DNA of 64,000 nt from CAVTJL01 sp963752325 (lineage in GTDB: Bacteria > Pseudomonadota > Alphaproteobacteria > Geminicoccales > Geminicoccaceae): positions 1 to 64,000 of the forward strand of contig CAVVXU010000005.1 in the NCBI GenBank assembly GCA_963752325.1, written 5' to 3'. The translations under genes and the position numbers were made by a program. Positions 26,696-36,756 of this stretch are shown in pieces (position 1 is the stretch's first letter; every line of letters begins with the position of its first letter). The notes under the pieces are model-generated. The model was not told the DNA's origin. It ran no database searches and saw only the letters and a list, made by a program, of their open reading frames with translations.

Positions 26696-27318
26696 CACGC
26701 CAGCCCCTGCAGGTAGACGACGGAAAAGATCCCGATCCAGACGACATCGAGCAGGTGCCAGAAGAGGCCGAGCCGCATGATGCGGAGCTTCACGTCCCGC
26801 TCGATGCCGAACACCAGGACCTGCACGATCATGACGATCATCCAGACGCTGCCGGCCAGGACGTGCAGGCCGTGGGTCGAGACGAGCGCGAAGAAGGCCG
26901 AAAGGAAGCCGCTGCGGCTGGGCCCGGCCCCCTCGGCGAGCATCTTCAGGAAATCCCTCGCCTCGAGACCGAGAAAGACGAGGCCAAGCGCGAGAGTGAG
27001 GGCGAGCCAGAAGAGCAGGTGGACACGGCTCCTGGTGTATTTCATCGCCAGCGCCGCCATGCCGAAGGTGAAGCTGCTGGCGAGCAGAACGGCCGTCTCG
27101 AGAGCGGCGCTCTTGAGGTCGAAGAGGTCCCTGGGACCGGGGCCGCCAGCCGTCGCCCCGGTCATCGTCGCGTAGGTTGCGAACAGGAGGCCGAAGAGCA
27201 CGACATCGCTCATGAGAAAGACCCAAAAGCCGAAGATGACCTCCTCGGCCGCCTCATGGGCCCCCGGATCGGTGCTGCCGAGGTTGAGGCCCGGGTGCCT
27301 CAGCACATGCCCGCTCAT
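26695..27318 (-). CDS. cyoC: Cytochrome o ubiquinol oxidase subunit III
   Basis: 207 aa, intact, five membrane helices. EVIFGFWVFLMSDVVLFGLL (helix 1), SSFTFGMAALAMKYTRSR, LTLALGLVFLGLEARDFLKM, STHGLHVLAGSVWMIVMIVQ (HxxHV-type block) and LFWHLLDVVWIGIFSVVYLQ (the 'hFWhfvDvVWi.lF' signature) are all present. It overlaps the cyoB stop by four bases, as expected for a translationally coupled oxidase operon. Confidence 0.93.
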   Translation of the reverse strand: MSGHVLRHPGLNLGSTDPGAHEAAEEVIFGFWVFLMSDVVLFGLLFATYATMTGATAGGPGPRDLFDLKSAALETAVLLASSFTFGMAALAMKYTRSRVHLLFWLALTLALGLVFLGLEARDFLKMLAEGAGPSRSGFLSAFFALVSTHGLHVLAGSVWMIVMIVQVLVFGIERDVKLRIMRLGLFWHLLDVVWIGIFSVVYLQGLA

Positions 27319-29382
27319 GGCGCCGATACCTCGGCCAGCCCGCGATTGATCGGGGTGATCTCGTAGTCACGCGAGACGATCGGCGCTCTCGAGACGGCAT
27401 CCCGCCATCGCTGCTCGGTCCGCCTCACCTCGCTGGCGGGAATGATGCGGGTCGTCTCGCGCACGAAGCTACGGGCGATGACCGCGGCCCAGACCGTCGC
27501 AAAGCCGAGGATCGCCAGCCACCAGATGTGCCAGACGAGACCGAAGGCCACGGCCGCTCCCGCCACGCCGATCACGATGCCGACCGCGCTGTTGCGGGGC
27601 AGCTCGATGTCCTCGTAGCGCGGCGGCATCCCATAGGCCTCGTCGCGTTCCTTCATGGCATGGAAGGGATCCCGCCCGTGCACGGTCGGCAGGACGGCGA
27701 AATTGTACTCGGGCGGCGGGGCCGAGGTGGCCCACTCGAGCGTCCGCCCGTTCCATGGGTCGCCCGCGAACACGCTCAGCTCATGCCGGCGTCGGACGCT
27801 GACCCACAATTGCACGACGAGGCTGCCGAGGCCGCCCAGGATAAGAACGGCACCGCATGCCGCGACGATCATGTAGGGCAGATAGGCGGGCTGGAAGAAC
27901 TCGACCGTGCGCCGCGGCATGCCCAGGAGGCCCAGCGCATAGAGCGGCATGAAGGCGAGGAGGAAGCCCACAACCCAGCAGGCGAAGGCGATCCGCCCCC
28001 AGGTCTCGTCGAGGCGGAAGCCGAACGCCTTGGGGAACCAGTAGTGGTAGGCGGCGAGCATCCCGAAGAGGAGACCGGGGATCAGCATGTTGTGGAAGTG
28101 CGCCACCAGGAACAGGGTGTTGTGAACCTGATAGTCGACCGCCGGGTTGGCCAGCAGGATGCCGGACAGGCCGCCGATCGTGAACAGGATGAGGAAGGCC
28201 AGCGCGTAGAGCATCGGCGCGGCGAACCGGATGCGCCCGCGGAACATCGTCAAGATCCAGTCGTAGATCTTTACGCCGGTCGGAATGCCGATCAGCATCG
28301 TGGCGATACCGAAGGCGGCGTTGATGTGCGAGCTCTGTCCCATCGTGAAGAAGTGATGGAGCCATACCGTGAAGGACAGCACCGCGATCGACATCGTGGC
28401 ATAGACGAGGGACTTGTAGCCGTAGAGCGTCTTGGCCGAGAAGTTGGCGATGACCTCCGAGTAGACCCCGAACGAGCGGCAGGATGAGGATGTAGACCTC
28501 GGGATGACCGAACAGCCAGAAGAGATTGGCGTAGTTCATCATGTTGCCGCCGAGGCTGTTCGTGAAGAAGTGCATGCCCAGGTAGCGGTCGAGAGCCAGC
28601 ATCGCCGTCGCCACCGTCAGCGGCGGCATGGCGAAGATCATCAGGATGCTGGTGCACAGGGCCGTCCAGCAGAACAGCGGCATGCGGAAGAGGTCCATGC
28701 CCGGCGGTGCGCCGCTTGTAGATCGTCACGGCGAAGTTGATGCCCGTAAGGGTGGTGCCGATCGAGCTGAGGCTCACCGCCCAGATCCAATAGTCCGGGC
28801 CGACGCCGGGGTTGAAGGCCATCTCGGTGTAGGGAGGATAGCCGCTCCACCCGCCGGTCGAGAACTTGCCCAGGACGAGCGAGACCATCATGATGCCGGC
28901 GCCGCCGGCGGTCAGCCAGAGGCTGATCGAGTTCAGGACCGGGAAGGACACGTCCCGGGCGCCGATCTGCAGCGGCATGACATAGTTGATCACGCCCGTC
29001 AGGAACGGCATCGCCATGAAGAAGATCATGATCGTGCCGTGGGTGCGTGAAGAGCTGGGAGAAGTGGTCGGGCGGCAGGTAGCCTGGCGAGTCGAGCGCC
29101 ACGGCCTGCTGCATGCGCATCATCACGGCCTCGATCACCGCGCGCGACAGCATCACCAGGGCGATCACGACATACATGATGCCGATGCGCTTGTGATCGA
29201 CGCTGGTGAACCATTCCGACCAGAGATAGCGCCACTTGCCCAGCCAGGTGATCAGGATCACGGTGCCGATGGCGCCCAGCGACGACAATCGAGGCCGCGA
29301 CCGTGGCGATGGCGCTGTAGAACGGCAACGCGCCAAAGGACAGCTCGCCGAAGAAGAAATACCACCAGCCCATCCCGCTCAT
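27315..29382 (-). CDS. cyoB: Cytochrome o ubiquinol oxidase subunit I, frameshifted
   Basis: Catalytic heme-copper subunit reducing O2 with electrons from quinol and pumping protons. Five consecutive segments cover the whole protein. Seen are YLWSEWFTSVDHKRIGIMYV, MAMPFLTGVINYVMPLQIGA, then FWLFGHPEVYILILP (CuB His and cross-linked Tyr), VWLHHFFTMG (two CuB His), FTIGGLSGILLANPAVDYQV and FLVAHFHNMLIPGLLFG (heme ligands). Frame changes lie near 29283, 29046, 28708 and 28475. Each is explained by a single extra or missing G/C, e.g. an extra C in CCGCTCGTTCGG. Large size and the C-terminal extension past the HFHNM region fit CyoB. All metal ligands are intact, so this is very likely a working gene with sequence errors. 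Confidence 0.92.
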
Positions 29383-30355
29383 GGCTCGGCCCTCGATGTT
29401 GCTCTAGGCCACGCGGAGGCGGCTCCCGCCCGGGCCTGGGCGCGATAGCTGTCGACGATGCTGGCGAAGAGGCCGGGATCGGCCTGCGAGAAATAAAGGA
29501 CGCCTGGAGGCATCGCGTCGGTGCCGAGCCGGGCGCTGACCTCCTTGGTCGTGCTCCGCTCGGAGAGGATGCCATAGACCCGATCGTCGAGCGGCTCGCC
29601 GCTCGAGCGGACCTTCGCCACCCAGGCCGGGAAGTCCTCAGGCGTCATGGCGGCGGCGGTGAATCTCTGGTTCTGAAAGCCCATGCCGTTGAACTGCGTG
29701 TTCTCGCCCTCGACCCGGCCGGGGCGGTCGGCCACGAGGTTCAGCTGGGTCACCATGCCGGCCATGGCGTAGATCTGGCTGCCCAGCGATGGGATGAAGA
29801 ACGATTGCATGACCGTGTCGCTGGTCAGGCGGAACCGGACGGGGCGGTCGGTGGGAAAGGCGACCATGCCGACGGTGGCGATGTGCTCCTCGGGATAGAT
29901 GAAGAGCCATTTCCAATCGAGACCCACCACCTCGATCTCGAGCGGCGGCTTGGCCGAGGGTGGCGTTGCGTAGGGATCGAGCCGCATGGTCCCCGACCAC
30001 AGCAGGAAGCCCAGGATCGCCACGACCACCACCGGCACGCCCCAGATCGCGATCTCGAGCGGCCAGGAGAACTCCCACTTCGGCCGGTAGGCCGCGGCCC
30101 CGTTTCTGCGGCGGTAGCGCCAGGCAAAGAGAGGCACCAGGACGAAGACCGGCACGCACGACGATCATCATCCAACCGATGACCCAGAAGAACAGATGGC
30201 GCTGGTCGGCCGCTATCGGCCCATAGGGATGCAGGAAGGAGGAGTTGCCGGCCGAGCAACCGACGAGGCCCGAGCGCCAGAAGGGTGATGAGCGAGCCGC
30301 GCGCTCCGGCTCGCGAGAGAAGCGCCGAGGCGGACGGGCGCAGCTCACGACCCAT
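29379..30355 (-). CDS. cyoA: Cytochrome o ubiquinol oxidase subunit II (lipoprotein), frameshifted
   Basis: The N-terminus from ATG 30355 has a signal peptide. After an indel near 30270 a lipobox LVGC follows, so the protein is probably lipid-anchored like E. coli CyoA. A membrane helix (FFWVIGWMMIVV), a second frame change near 30155, and a second helix (LEIAIWGVPVVVVAILGFLL) lead into the periplasmic cupredoxin domain. This carries VGLDWKWLFIYPEEHIATVG, FRLTSDTVMQSFFIPSLGSQ and IYAMAGMVTQLNLVADRPG. The CuA cysteines are absent, which marks a quinol rather than cytochrome c oxidase. The C-terminal part ends with WVAKVRSSGEPLDDRVYGIL. It overlaps the cyoB start by four bases and the upstream GH15 gene by about ten. 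Confidence 0.9.
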
Positions 30356-32116
30356 CGGCATTCCTATCGAACCCGGCGAGGCTGACCATGGCATGGATCA
30401 GGGCAAGGTGGCTGAGCGCCTGGGGGAAGTTGCCGGCAAGGCGTCGGCTCGCGACATCATACTCCTCGGACAGGAGCCCGAGATCGCTCTGCACCGCAAG
30501 CACCCTCTCGATGGTCCGCACAGCATCCGACCGCCGCCGCTGGCCGAGCTGGCACTCCGCGAGCCAGAAGGAGCAGGCGAGAAAGGCGCCCTCGGGCACG
30601 AGATCGTCCATGAGATGACGCCGGACCAGGCCGTCGACGACCAGCTCCTTCTCGATCCGGGCGATCGTTCCCGCCATGCGCTCGTCGTCGGCCGGCAGGA
30701 AGCCGACCTTGGGCAGCAGCAGAAGCGACGCGTCGACCTGCTGGCCGCCGAAATAGGAGGTGAACGAGCCGAGCCCGGCATCGAAGCCCTCGCGGCAGAT
30801 CACCTCGTGCATGTGGTCGCGCAACGCTTCCAGCCGCCGGCGCTCTGCCTCGGCGATCTCCTCGGCACCCTTGCCATCGAGGAAACGGTGAAGTGTCACC
30901 CAGGCCATGACCTTGGAATAGGTGTAGTGGCGGGGCTCGCCGCGACTTTCCCAAAGGCCCTGGTCCGGCCTCTCCCAGATCCGTTCCACATGCTCCACGA
31001 GCGCGTGCTCGAGGTGGCGCCCCTGCTCGGTGCGCTCCATGCCGGCACGCTCGGAGGCATGGAGCGACCTCAGCAGCTCGCCATAGACGTCGAGCTGGAG
31101 CTGGCCCGCCGCGGAGTTGCCGACACGAACAGGCCGGGCGAACCGGTATCCCGGCAGCCACGGCAAGCGCGGCCTCGTCGAGGCGCCGCGAGCCGTCGAC
31201 GCGGTACATGATCTGCATCTTGTCGGGCTCGCCGGCGACCGCGCGGAGCATCCAGTCCCGCCAGGCCGTCGCTTCCTCCATGTAGCCGCAGTCCACGAGA
31301 GCGGTCAGGGTGAAGGTCGCGTCCCGCAGCCAGCAGAAGCGGTAATCCCAGTTCATCGCGCCGCCCGGCTGCTCAGGCAGCGAGGTGGTGGGCGCGGCGA
31401 CGAGCCCGCCGGTAGGCCGATGGATCAGGGCCTTCAGCGTCAGCAGCGAGCGGCGAACCGCCTCTCCATGCTCGATCGGGAGGTCGAAGCGGCCGATCCA
31501 GTCGCGCCAGTAGTCCCGGGTTGCCGCCAACGCCGCCTCCGGATCGACGGGATCGGGATCCGGATCGTGCGCGAGCCCGTAGGCGACGACGAAAGCATGA
31601 TGGCTGCCTTCCTCGACGACGAAGCGCGAGACGATCGAGCCATCGGCGATCTCAAGATCGTCGCTGCCTCTCATGACCAGCTTGTCGGGCCCCACATGCA
31701 TCACAGCCCCGTCGGCGGAGCCGGTCACCCAGGGCGGCATGTTGCCGTAATCGAAGCGGAAGACGGCCTCGAGGCGTGTCGGCACGCTCCCCCTGAGGCC
31801 GGTCACCACCCGGACCAGCGTGGGCGTGTCCGCGCGCATCGGCATGAAGTCGGTGAGCCGGATCGTCCCCTCGGTCGTGGTGAGGTCGCGTCTCGAGGAT
31901 CAGCGTGCCCGTAAGGTAGCGGTGCTCGGCGCGCTCGAGCGCGCCTTCCGGCGCGATCGACCAATGGCCATGCTCGCTCGTTCCCAGGAGCGCCGCGCAG
32001 CAGGCGGGCGAGTCGAAGCGAGGCAAGCAGAGCCAGTCGATCGAGCCGTGGCGGGAAACGAGGGCGACGGTCTCCCCGTCGCCGATCATGGCGTAGTCCT
32101 CGAGCGGCGTCGTCAT
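30345..32116 (-). CDS. Glycoside hydrolase family 15 protein, frameshifted
   Basis: A (alpha/alpha)6-barrel glycosidase related to glucoamylases and bacterial GH15 trehalases. The N-terminal domain starts LEDYAMIGDGETVALVSRHG and SIDWLCLPRFDSPACCAALL, the family's opening. The catalytic domain has NWDYRFCWLRDATFTLTALV (about 31355-31300), and after a frame change near 31150, QLDVYGELL, GLWESRGEPRHYTYSKVMAW and VPEGAFLACSFWLAECQ, where the conserved Glu sits. Breaks near 31895 and 31150. No signal peptide, so it acts in the cytoplasm, perhaps on trehalose, glycogen or starch-derived chains. The stop lies inside the start of cyoA on the same strand, so it leads the cyo operon here, an uncommon pairing. 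Substrate is not determined. Confidence 0.85.
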
Positions 32117-32150
32117 TGCGGGTCCGATCCGGTTGACCGGGCAACGGGCC

Positions 32151-33152
32151 TCATCTCAGCCGACGGCGGCGGGGCTTCAGCAGGGACCTGACAGCCAGCA
32201 ACCCCGCGAAGGCGACACTGGCGACAGCCACATCGCGATGGCGACTGGTAACCATCTCCCAGCTCATGCTTTTCGCCCGGTCGTCGAAGCGACCATGCGC
32301 CGAGTGATGTCCGGGGACGGGATGGAAGAGGTTCGCCGGCGCGTCCTCCGACAGAGGCGTGCACGAGAGCTGCCCGCTATAGCCTTTCCAGGCGAGGAAG
32401 CGGTCGAGAAGGCCGGGCGCCAGCGCATTGCCGACAATCGCCTGCACCGTCGAGTAGCCGACCCAGACCTCTCGCCGGCTGTGCGTGGCGGCGAAATGGA
32501 TGGCCCGTGCCGCGACCTCCGGCTGGAAGATCGGCGGGACGGGTTGGGCCTTCCTGCCCATCTTGTTCAGGGCCCAGTCGAACTGGGGCGTGTTCACCGC
32601 AGGCAGGTGGACCATGGTCACCTGGATGTCGAGGCCGTCATGGATGATCTCGGAGCGCAGCGAATCGGTGAAGCCGCGGATGGCGGCCTTGGCGGCGCAG
32701 TAGGGCGCCTGGAGCGGCACCGAGCGATAGGCGAGCGCCGAGCCGACATTGACGATGGTGCCCCGATTGCGGATGCGCATCCGCTTGAGGGCGGCCATCA
32801 TGCCGTGCACCTGGCCCAGATAGGTCACCTCGGTGGCGCGCCGCACCTCGTCCGGCGTGAGATCGGCCACCGGGGCGAAGACCGTGGCCATCGCGACGTT
32901 GACCCAGGTATGGATCGGGCCGAGCTCGCCCTCGACCCGCAATGCCGCGGCCTCGACCTGTCCGGCATCCGCGACGTCGACGGGAATGGCCAGAACCTGC
33001 CGACCCATCGCCCGGATCAGACCGGCCACGGCCTCGAGACGCTCGGCGTCGCGCGACAGGATCGCCACATCGAAGCCGTTCTTCGCAAACTCGAGGGCCG
33101 TCGCCCGCCCGACGCCGGCTCCCGCACCGGTAATCACGGCTATCTTCTGCAT
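32151..33152 (-). CDS. Short-chain dehydrogenase/reductase
   Basis: 333 aa, intact. Classical SDR: KIAVITGAGAGVGRATALEF (TGxxxGxG), VNVAMATVFAPVADL (in place of the usual NNAG), GTIVNVGSALAYRSVPLQAP (catalytic Ser), and YCAAKAAIRGFTDSLRSEII (YxxxK). The ~80-residue extension ends in a hydrophobic stretch and a basic tail (DVAVASVAFAGLLAVRSLLK, PRRRRLR), suggesting membrane attachment. ATG 33152 overlaps the stop of the GMC oxidoreductase (TAATG). Together with the GMC enzyme, its small subunit and the duplicated membrane protein it forms one transcript. Substrate unknown. Confidence 0.88.
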   Translation of the reverse strand: MQKIAVITGAGAGVGRATALEFAKNGFDVAILSRDAERLEAVAGLIRAMGRQVLAIPVDVADAGQVEAAALRVEGELGPIHTWVNVAMATVFAPVADLTPDEVRRATEVTYLGQVHGMMAALKRMRIRNRGTIVNVGSALAYRSVPLQAPYCAAKAAIRGFTDSLRSEIIHDGLDIQVTMVHLPAVNTPQFDWALNKMGRKAQPVPPIFQPEVAARAIHFAATHSRREVWVGYSTVQAIVGNALAPGLLDRFLAWKGYSGQLSCTPLSEDAPANLFHPVPGHHSAHGRFDDRAKSMSWEMVTSRHRDVAVASVAFAGLLAVRSLLKPRRRRLR

Positions 33153-34837
33153 TATCTTCCGTCTCTTTCTCTTGGTGGACGACCGCTCAGCTCGCCCCGG
33201 CGCGCGAGCTCCTTGATCCGATCGGCGATGCGCAGGGAATTGGCGACGATCGTGAGTGAGGGGTTCACGCCGCCGGCGGTCGGGAACAGCGACCCGTCGC
33301 ACACGAAGAGGTTGTCGATGTCCCAGCTGCGGCCGGTGGAATCGACGACGCTCGTCTCCGCATGCGCGCCCATGCGGCAGCCGCCCATGAGATGGGCGGT
33401 GCTCTCGGTCCGGTAGAGGCTGTGGGCGCCGGCCGCCTGCAGCATGTCGCCCATGAAGTCCTGCGCGTGGGCGGCGAGCCGCCGGTCATTGTCGCAATAG
33501 GAGAAGGTGACCTTCGGGATCGGCAGGCCAAGCTCGTCGGTCTCGTCGGAGAGCTCGACTCGGTTGGTGTCCTGCGGCATCGTCTCGCCGACGATCTTCA
33601 GGCCCGCCATGTGATTGTAGTGGGCCATCCACTTGCGCAGCTCGTGGCCGAAAACGCCTTCGTTGGACACCAGCGAGGTGGCGAAGTCGGTGGGCAGCGG
33701 GCCCTGGCTCATGAAGGAGTAGCCGCCGGTGAAGTCCTTGCCCCTATCCTCGTAGTTCCAGTGCTCGCACACGGCGAGGGAGGGGGGACCCTTGTACCAG
33801 CGGATCTCCTCTTCCATGACGCCCCACACCGCGTGATTGGCGTGGACCATCAGGCCCTTGCCGACGAGGCCGCGGGAGTTGCCAAGGCCATCCGGGTGCT
33901 GCGGGCAGGCGGAATGGAGAAGAAGCCGCGGCGTCTCGATGGAGTAGCCGGCCACGATGACGGCCCGGGCCTTCTGAAAGCGCCATTTGCCATCGCGATA
34001 ATAGTGCACGCCGGTCGCGCGGCCGTCCTTGCCGACCTCGATGCGGCCGACCATGGCCAGATCTCGGATCTCGGCGCCGGCCTCGAGGGCACGCGGCACG
34101 AAGGTCACGAGCATCGACTGCTTGGCGTTGGTGGCGCAGCCGATCTTGCAGAAGCCGCGATAGACGCAAGGATGCGCCTCGCCCCGCGGCGCCGAAAGGG
34201 AGGCGGTCGGCGTCGGCGCCCACTTCACGCCCATGGCCTCGGCGCCCCTGGCCAGGACCAGGGCCGAGGCCGACAGCTCGTGCTCGCGGTAGGGGTAACG
34301 CCCGCGGCTCGGTCCCCAGGGGTAGGAGATCGGGCCGGCGATCTTCATCGCGTCCTCGGCCAGGGCGTAGTAGCGCCACATCTCCTGCCACTCGACCGGC
34401 CAATCCTGGCCGTAGCCGAGAAGCGAGCGGGACTTGAACCATTCCGGGCGGAACCGCAGCGCCACCATCTGGAAATGGACGGTGGTCCCGCCGACGGCCT
34501 TGCCGGAATTGTTGGAGCCGAGCTCGATCGGATCGTTTCCGCCCGAGATCCGCTCGTCCAGCCAATAGAGCTTTTCCTGCTCGCGCTCGTCGGAGGCGAA
34601 ATCCTCGAGCGGGCGATAGAAGGCGCCGGCATCGAAGGCGACGACGGAATGGCCGGCCTCGGCGAGCTTGGCCGCTAGAACGCTGCCGCCGCAGCCGGTA
34701 CCGACGATCGCGAACTCGACCGGCTCCGTATCCGCGAACTGGGCCATCGGCACCCAGGCACCCGGCCGGAACACGTTGGGCGCCCTGCCATCCGTGGCGC
34801 GGATGCGGAGCTCGGCGTCGGAGACGACGGCGCTCAC
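33152..34837 (-). CDS. GMC family FAD-dependent oxidoreductase
   Basis: 561 aa, intact. FAD-binding VEFAIVGTGCGGSVLAAKLA near residue 42, followed by SNNSGKAVGGTTVHFQMVAL. C-terminal GMC motifs include AHLMGGCRMG, SWDIDNLFVCDGSLFPTAGG and VNPSLTIVANSLRIADRI. This type, together with the small subunit upstream, resembles flavoprotein subunits of gluconate/fructose/sorbitol dehydrogenases that feed electrons to the respiratory chain. The GTG start at 34837 overlaps the upstream stop (GTGA). No signal peptide is visible; export with the partner subunit is possible but not shown. The sugar or alcohol oxidised is unknown. Confidence 0.9.
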   Translation of the reverse strand: MSAVVSDAELRIRATDGRAPNVFRPGAWVPMAQFADTEPVEFAIVGTGCGGSVLAAKLAEAGHSVVAFDAGAFYRPLEDFASDEREQEKLYWLDERISGGNDPIELGSNNSGKAVGGTTVHFQMVALRFRPEWFKSRSLLGYGQDWPVEWQEMWRYYALAEDAMKIAGPISYPWGPSRGRYPYREHELSASALVLARGAEAMGVKWAPTPTASLSAPRGEAHPCVYRGFCKIGCATNAKQSMLVTFVPRALEAGAEIRDLAMVGRIEVGKDGRATGVHYYRDGKWRFQKARAVIVAGYSIETPRLLLHSACPQHPDGLGNSRGLVGKGLMVHANHAVWGVMEEEIRWYKGPPSLAVCEHWNYEDRGKDFTGGYSFMSQGPLPTDFATSLVSNEGVFGHELRKWMAHYNHMAGLKIVGETMPQDTNRVELSDETDELGLPIPKVTFSYCDNDRRLAAHAQDFMGDMLQAAGAHSLYRTESTAHLMGGCRMGAHAETSVVDSTGRSWDIDNLFVCDGSLFPTAGGVNPSLTIVANSLRIADRIKELARRGELSGRPPRERDGR

Positions 34838-35493
34838 GGCAGCTCTCCGACCTTCTGGGGCAGGCGCTCCTCTCGTGCCTCCCAGGGGTCGCGCTCGTCC
34901 GGGCCGAGGCGGACATAGCCTCGTGGTGCTGCCGGCCCGCCGAAGCCCATCTCGTTCCAGGCGAGCGGGTGGGCGTAGTAGATCTTCACCGCCTCCGTCA
35001 GCAGGATCGAGCGGAAGAAGCGCTTCGGATCGAGGCCGCTCCAGGTGCTCGCGTCGACGTCGCCGTCGTCGATGGCGCCCAAGAGCGCCTCCTGGTCGGC
35101 CGGCGGCAGATCGCGAAAGCCGCAGCCGTGCCGTCGCCGCGCCTCCTGGTCGATGCCGCCGAGCCCGTGGCGCCACGCCTCACGTTGCGTCGGCGTGCCG
35201 GCATAGCGGGTGCCGCTGCCGCGGTTCTCGTGCAGCATCGCGTCGATGAAGGCCTCGACCGGAATGCGCTGCTCCCGGGTCCGCTCCGGCTGCGGCAGGA
35301 TGCAATCGATCACGGCGCTGAGGAGAGCATAGTCGCTCTCGTCGAAGAACCGGCGCCGCGGGACGTTGCCCAGCCGGTCGGCGATCACGCGGCGCGTCGC
35401 ATCGTTGAACGAGACCGAGTCCCATTTATCGAGGACGTTGTAGCCGGGATAGGGCGTGCGGAAGGGCGTGCCAGCCGAGGGAGCGTCAGTCAC
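34834..35493 (-). CDS. Gluconate 2-dehydrogenase subunit 3 family protein
   Basis: 219 aa, GTG start at 35493 (overlapping the upstream stop by eight bases). The segment RRFFDESDYALLSAVIDCIL-PQPER, the GTRYAGTPTQREAW block and DPKRFFRSILLTEAVKIYYA / HPLAWNEMGFGGPAAPRGYV are those of Gluconate_2-dh3. The latter is the typical C-terminal 'HP..W...g..GPa.prGY' end. Such small subunits accompany a GMC flavoprotein, here directly downstream. No twin-arginine signal is seen at the N-terminus, unlike many relatives. Intact. Confidence 0.87.
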   Translation of the reverse strand: MTDAPSAGTPFRTPYPGYNVLDKWDSVSFNDATRRVIADRLGNVPRRRFFDESDYALLSAVIDCILPQPERTREQRIPVEAFIDAMLHENRGSGTRYAGTPTQREAWRHGLGGIDQEARRRHGCGFRDLPPADQEALLGAIDDGDVDASTWSGLDPKRFFRSILLTEAVKIYYAHPLAWNEMGFGGPAAPRGYVRLGPDERDPWEAREERLPQKVGELP

Positions 35494-36547
35494 GGTAGGC
35501 CTTCTCCCTTTTGCGGCCGAGCAGATCGAGAGCCGAAAAGCCGATGAGCGCTATGCCGGCCAAGCTCGGCGGGGCGGCGATCGGCGGGCCCTGAAAGAGG
35601 TTCTGCGTCCAGTTCTTGAAGCCGCCCATGTTGCGGCTGACGCCGTAGGAATGCAGCCCGACACCGAGCAGGCCGAGCGCCGCCGTCGTCTCCAGGGCCT
35701 GGCGCGCGAGGCGCCGACGCGCGGGGGCCGGATCGAGGGCGGACGCCAGAACGGCAGCGCCCGTGAGGGGCACGCCGATGATCGGCGCATACATGAGCTT
35801 GTTGTGGAAGGCGCCGCGGAAGTGCAGGAGCCCGACCTCGGCCGTGAGCCCGAAGAGCCCGGCGGCCGTCAGCGCGCCCAGGCCCTGCCCCACGCGAGCC
35901 CTGTGCCGGGAACCGAACACGCCATCGCGCCTTGCCGCCCGCTCGGCCGAAACGGCGCCGATGCCGGCGGCGCCGGCCAGCATCAGGGCGCCGGGCGCCC
36001 CGAATGGGGCCCGATAGAAGAGGTTGTTGAAGGAGAGGCCGCCCGGTCGCCTCAGGATATTCCTGATGTGAAAGCCCGTGCCGAAGAGCCCCGTCAGGAT
36101 GGCGCCGCCGAAAACGGCGACCTTGAGCGCCCCGAACCTGCTGGAGATCGCCGTCGCGACGGCAGTCGTCAGGGCCGCCGCGGCGGCGACGGGGGCCGCG
36201 TACATCGCCCGCTTCTTGAAGCTGCCGCGGTAATGCTCCATGGCGCTGTCGGCGAGAACGCTCGCAGCGAGCAAACCCGCACCATACGCCGCAAGTCGCG
36301 CCGGGCGCACCGGTCTGTCCGCGCTATTGCCACCGAGGAGCGTGCCAGCGAGGCCCGCCAGAACCAGGCCGCCCCCAGCGAGAGCCAGCAATGTGCCGCC
36401 GCGCATTCCAGGCTGATCGACCCGCGGCGCCGGCCGCGCGTCAGCGAGCCAAGGGCGCTCGAGCTGCTTCGAGGTCGTGGCTCCGGGCGTCGTTCTGATC
36501 ACGCCGTGCTCTCTCCTGGGGGCCGTCGGGCTTGCGATGCGTGACAT
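35486..36547 (-). CDS. Membrane protein with an internal duplication
   Basis: 353 aa, intact, about eight predicted helices, no family recognised. Two homologous halves are visible. Residues ~70-175 contain AYGAGLLAASVLADSAMEHY, RGSFKKRAMYAAPVAAAAAL and FHIRNILRRPGGLSFNN. Residues ~210-330 contain AAGLFGLTAEVGLLHF, RGAFHNKLMYAPIIGVPLTG and LHSYGVSRNMGGFKNW. The shared pattern H-[YF]-R-G-[SA]-F-x-x-x-x-M-Y-A-P, then [FL]H-x-R/Y...GG, is repeated at a spacing of about 140 residues. It is first in the transcript with the gluconate-dehydrogenase-like subunits, so it might be their membrane anchor or quinone-side partner. Conserved histidines could bind heme, but that is speculation. Confidence 0.6.
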   Translation of the reverse strand: MSRIASPTAPRREHGVIRTTPGATTSKQLERPWLADARPAPRVDQPGMRGGTLLALAGGGLVLAGLAGTLLGGNSADRPVRPARLAAYGAGLLAASVLADSAMEHYRGSFKKRAMYAAPVAAAAALTTAVATAISSRFGALKVAVFGGAILTGLFGTGFHIRNILRRPGGLSFNNLFYRAPFGAPGALMLAGAAGIGAVSAERAARRDGVFGSRHRARVGQGLGALTAAGLFGLTAEVGLLHFRGAFHNKLMYAPIIGVPLTGAAVLASALDPAPARRRLARQALETTAALGLLGVGLHSYGVSRNMGGFKNWTQNLFQGPPIAAPPSLAGIALIGFSALDLLGRKREKAYRD

Positions 36548-36756
36548 TGCAACGCCCGTCGGGGCCGGAGGGTTCGTCGCCCGAATATGAAAACTTGGTC
36601 ACGTCGAGCCAGGCTCCGGAGTCTGGAGGAACAACCAGCGCAACCTCGCGATTGTCCGAGCATGTCCGGCGCGACGCGATGCGCGTCCGTCGGCCAGTCT
36701 GACAATCGGGCGGGCTCGGCTCTCGGGTCGGCCGGCCGAACGCGAAGGTATCCTCC

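Noticed and set aside
28986..30182. A 398-aa plus-strand open frame opposite cyoB and cyoA
   Set aside because: Antisense of conserved oxidase genes; His/Asp/Glu-rich and without domain.
32133..34678. Long plus-strand frames opposite the SDR and GMC genes
   Set aside because: Both real genes are intact on the minus strand with full motifs, and the plus-strand frames have none.
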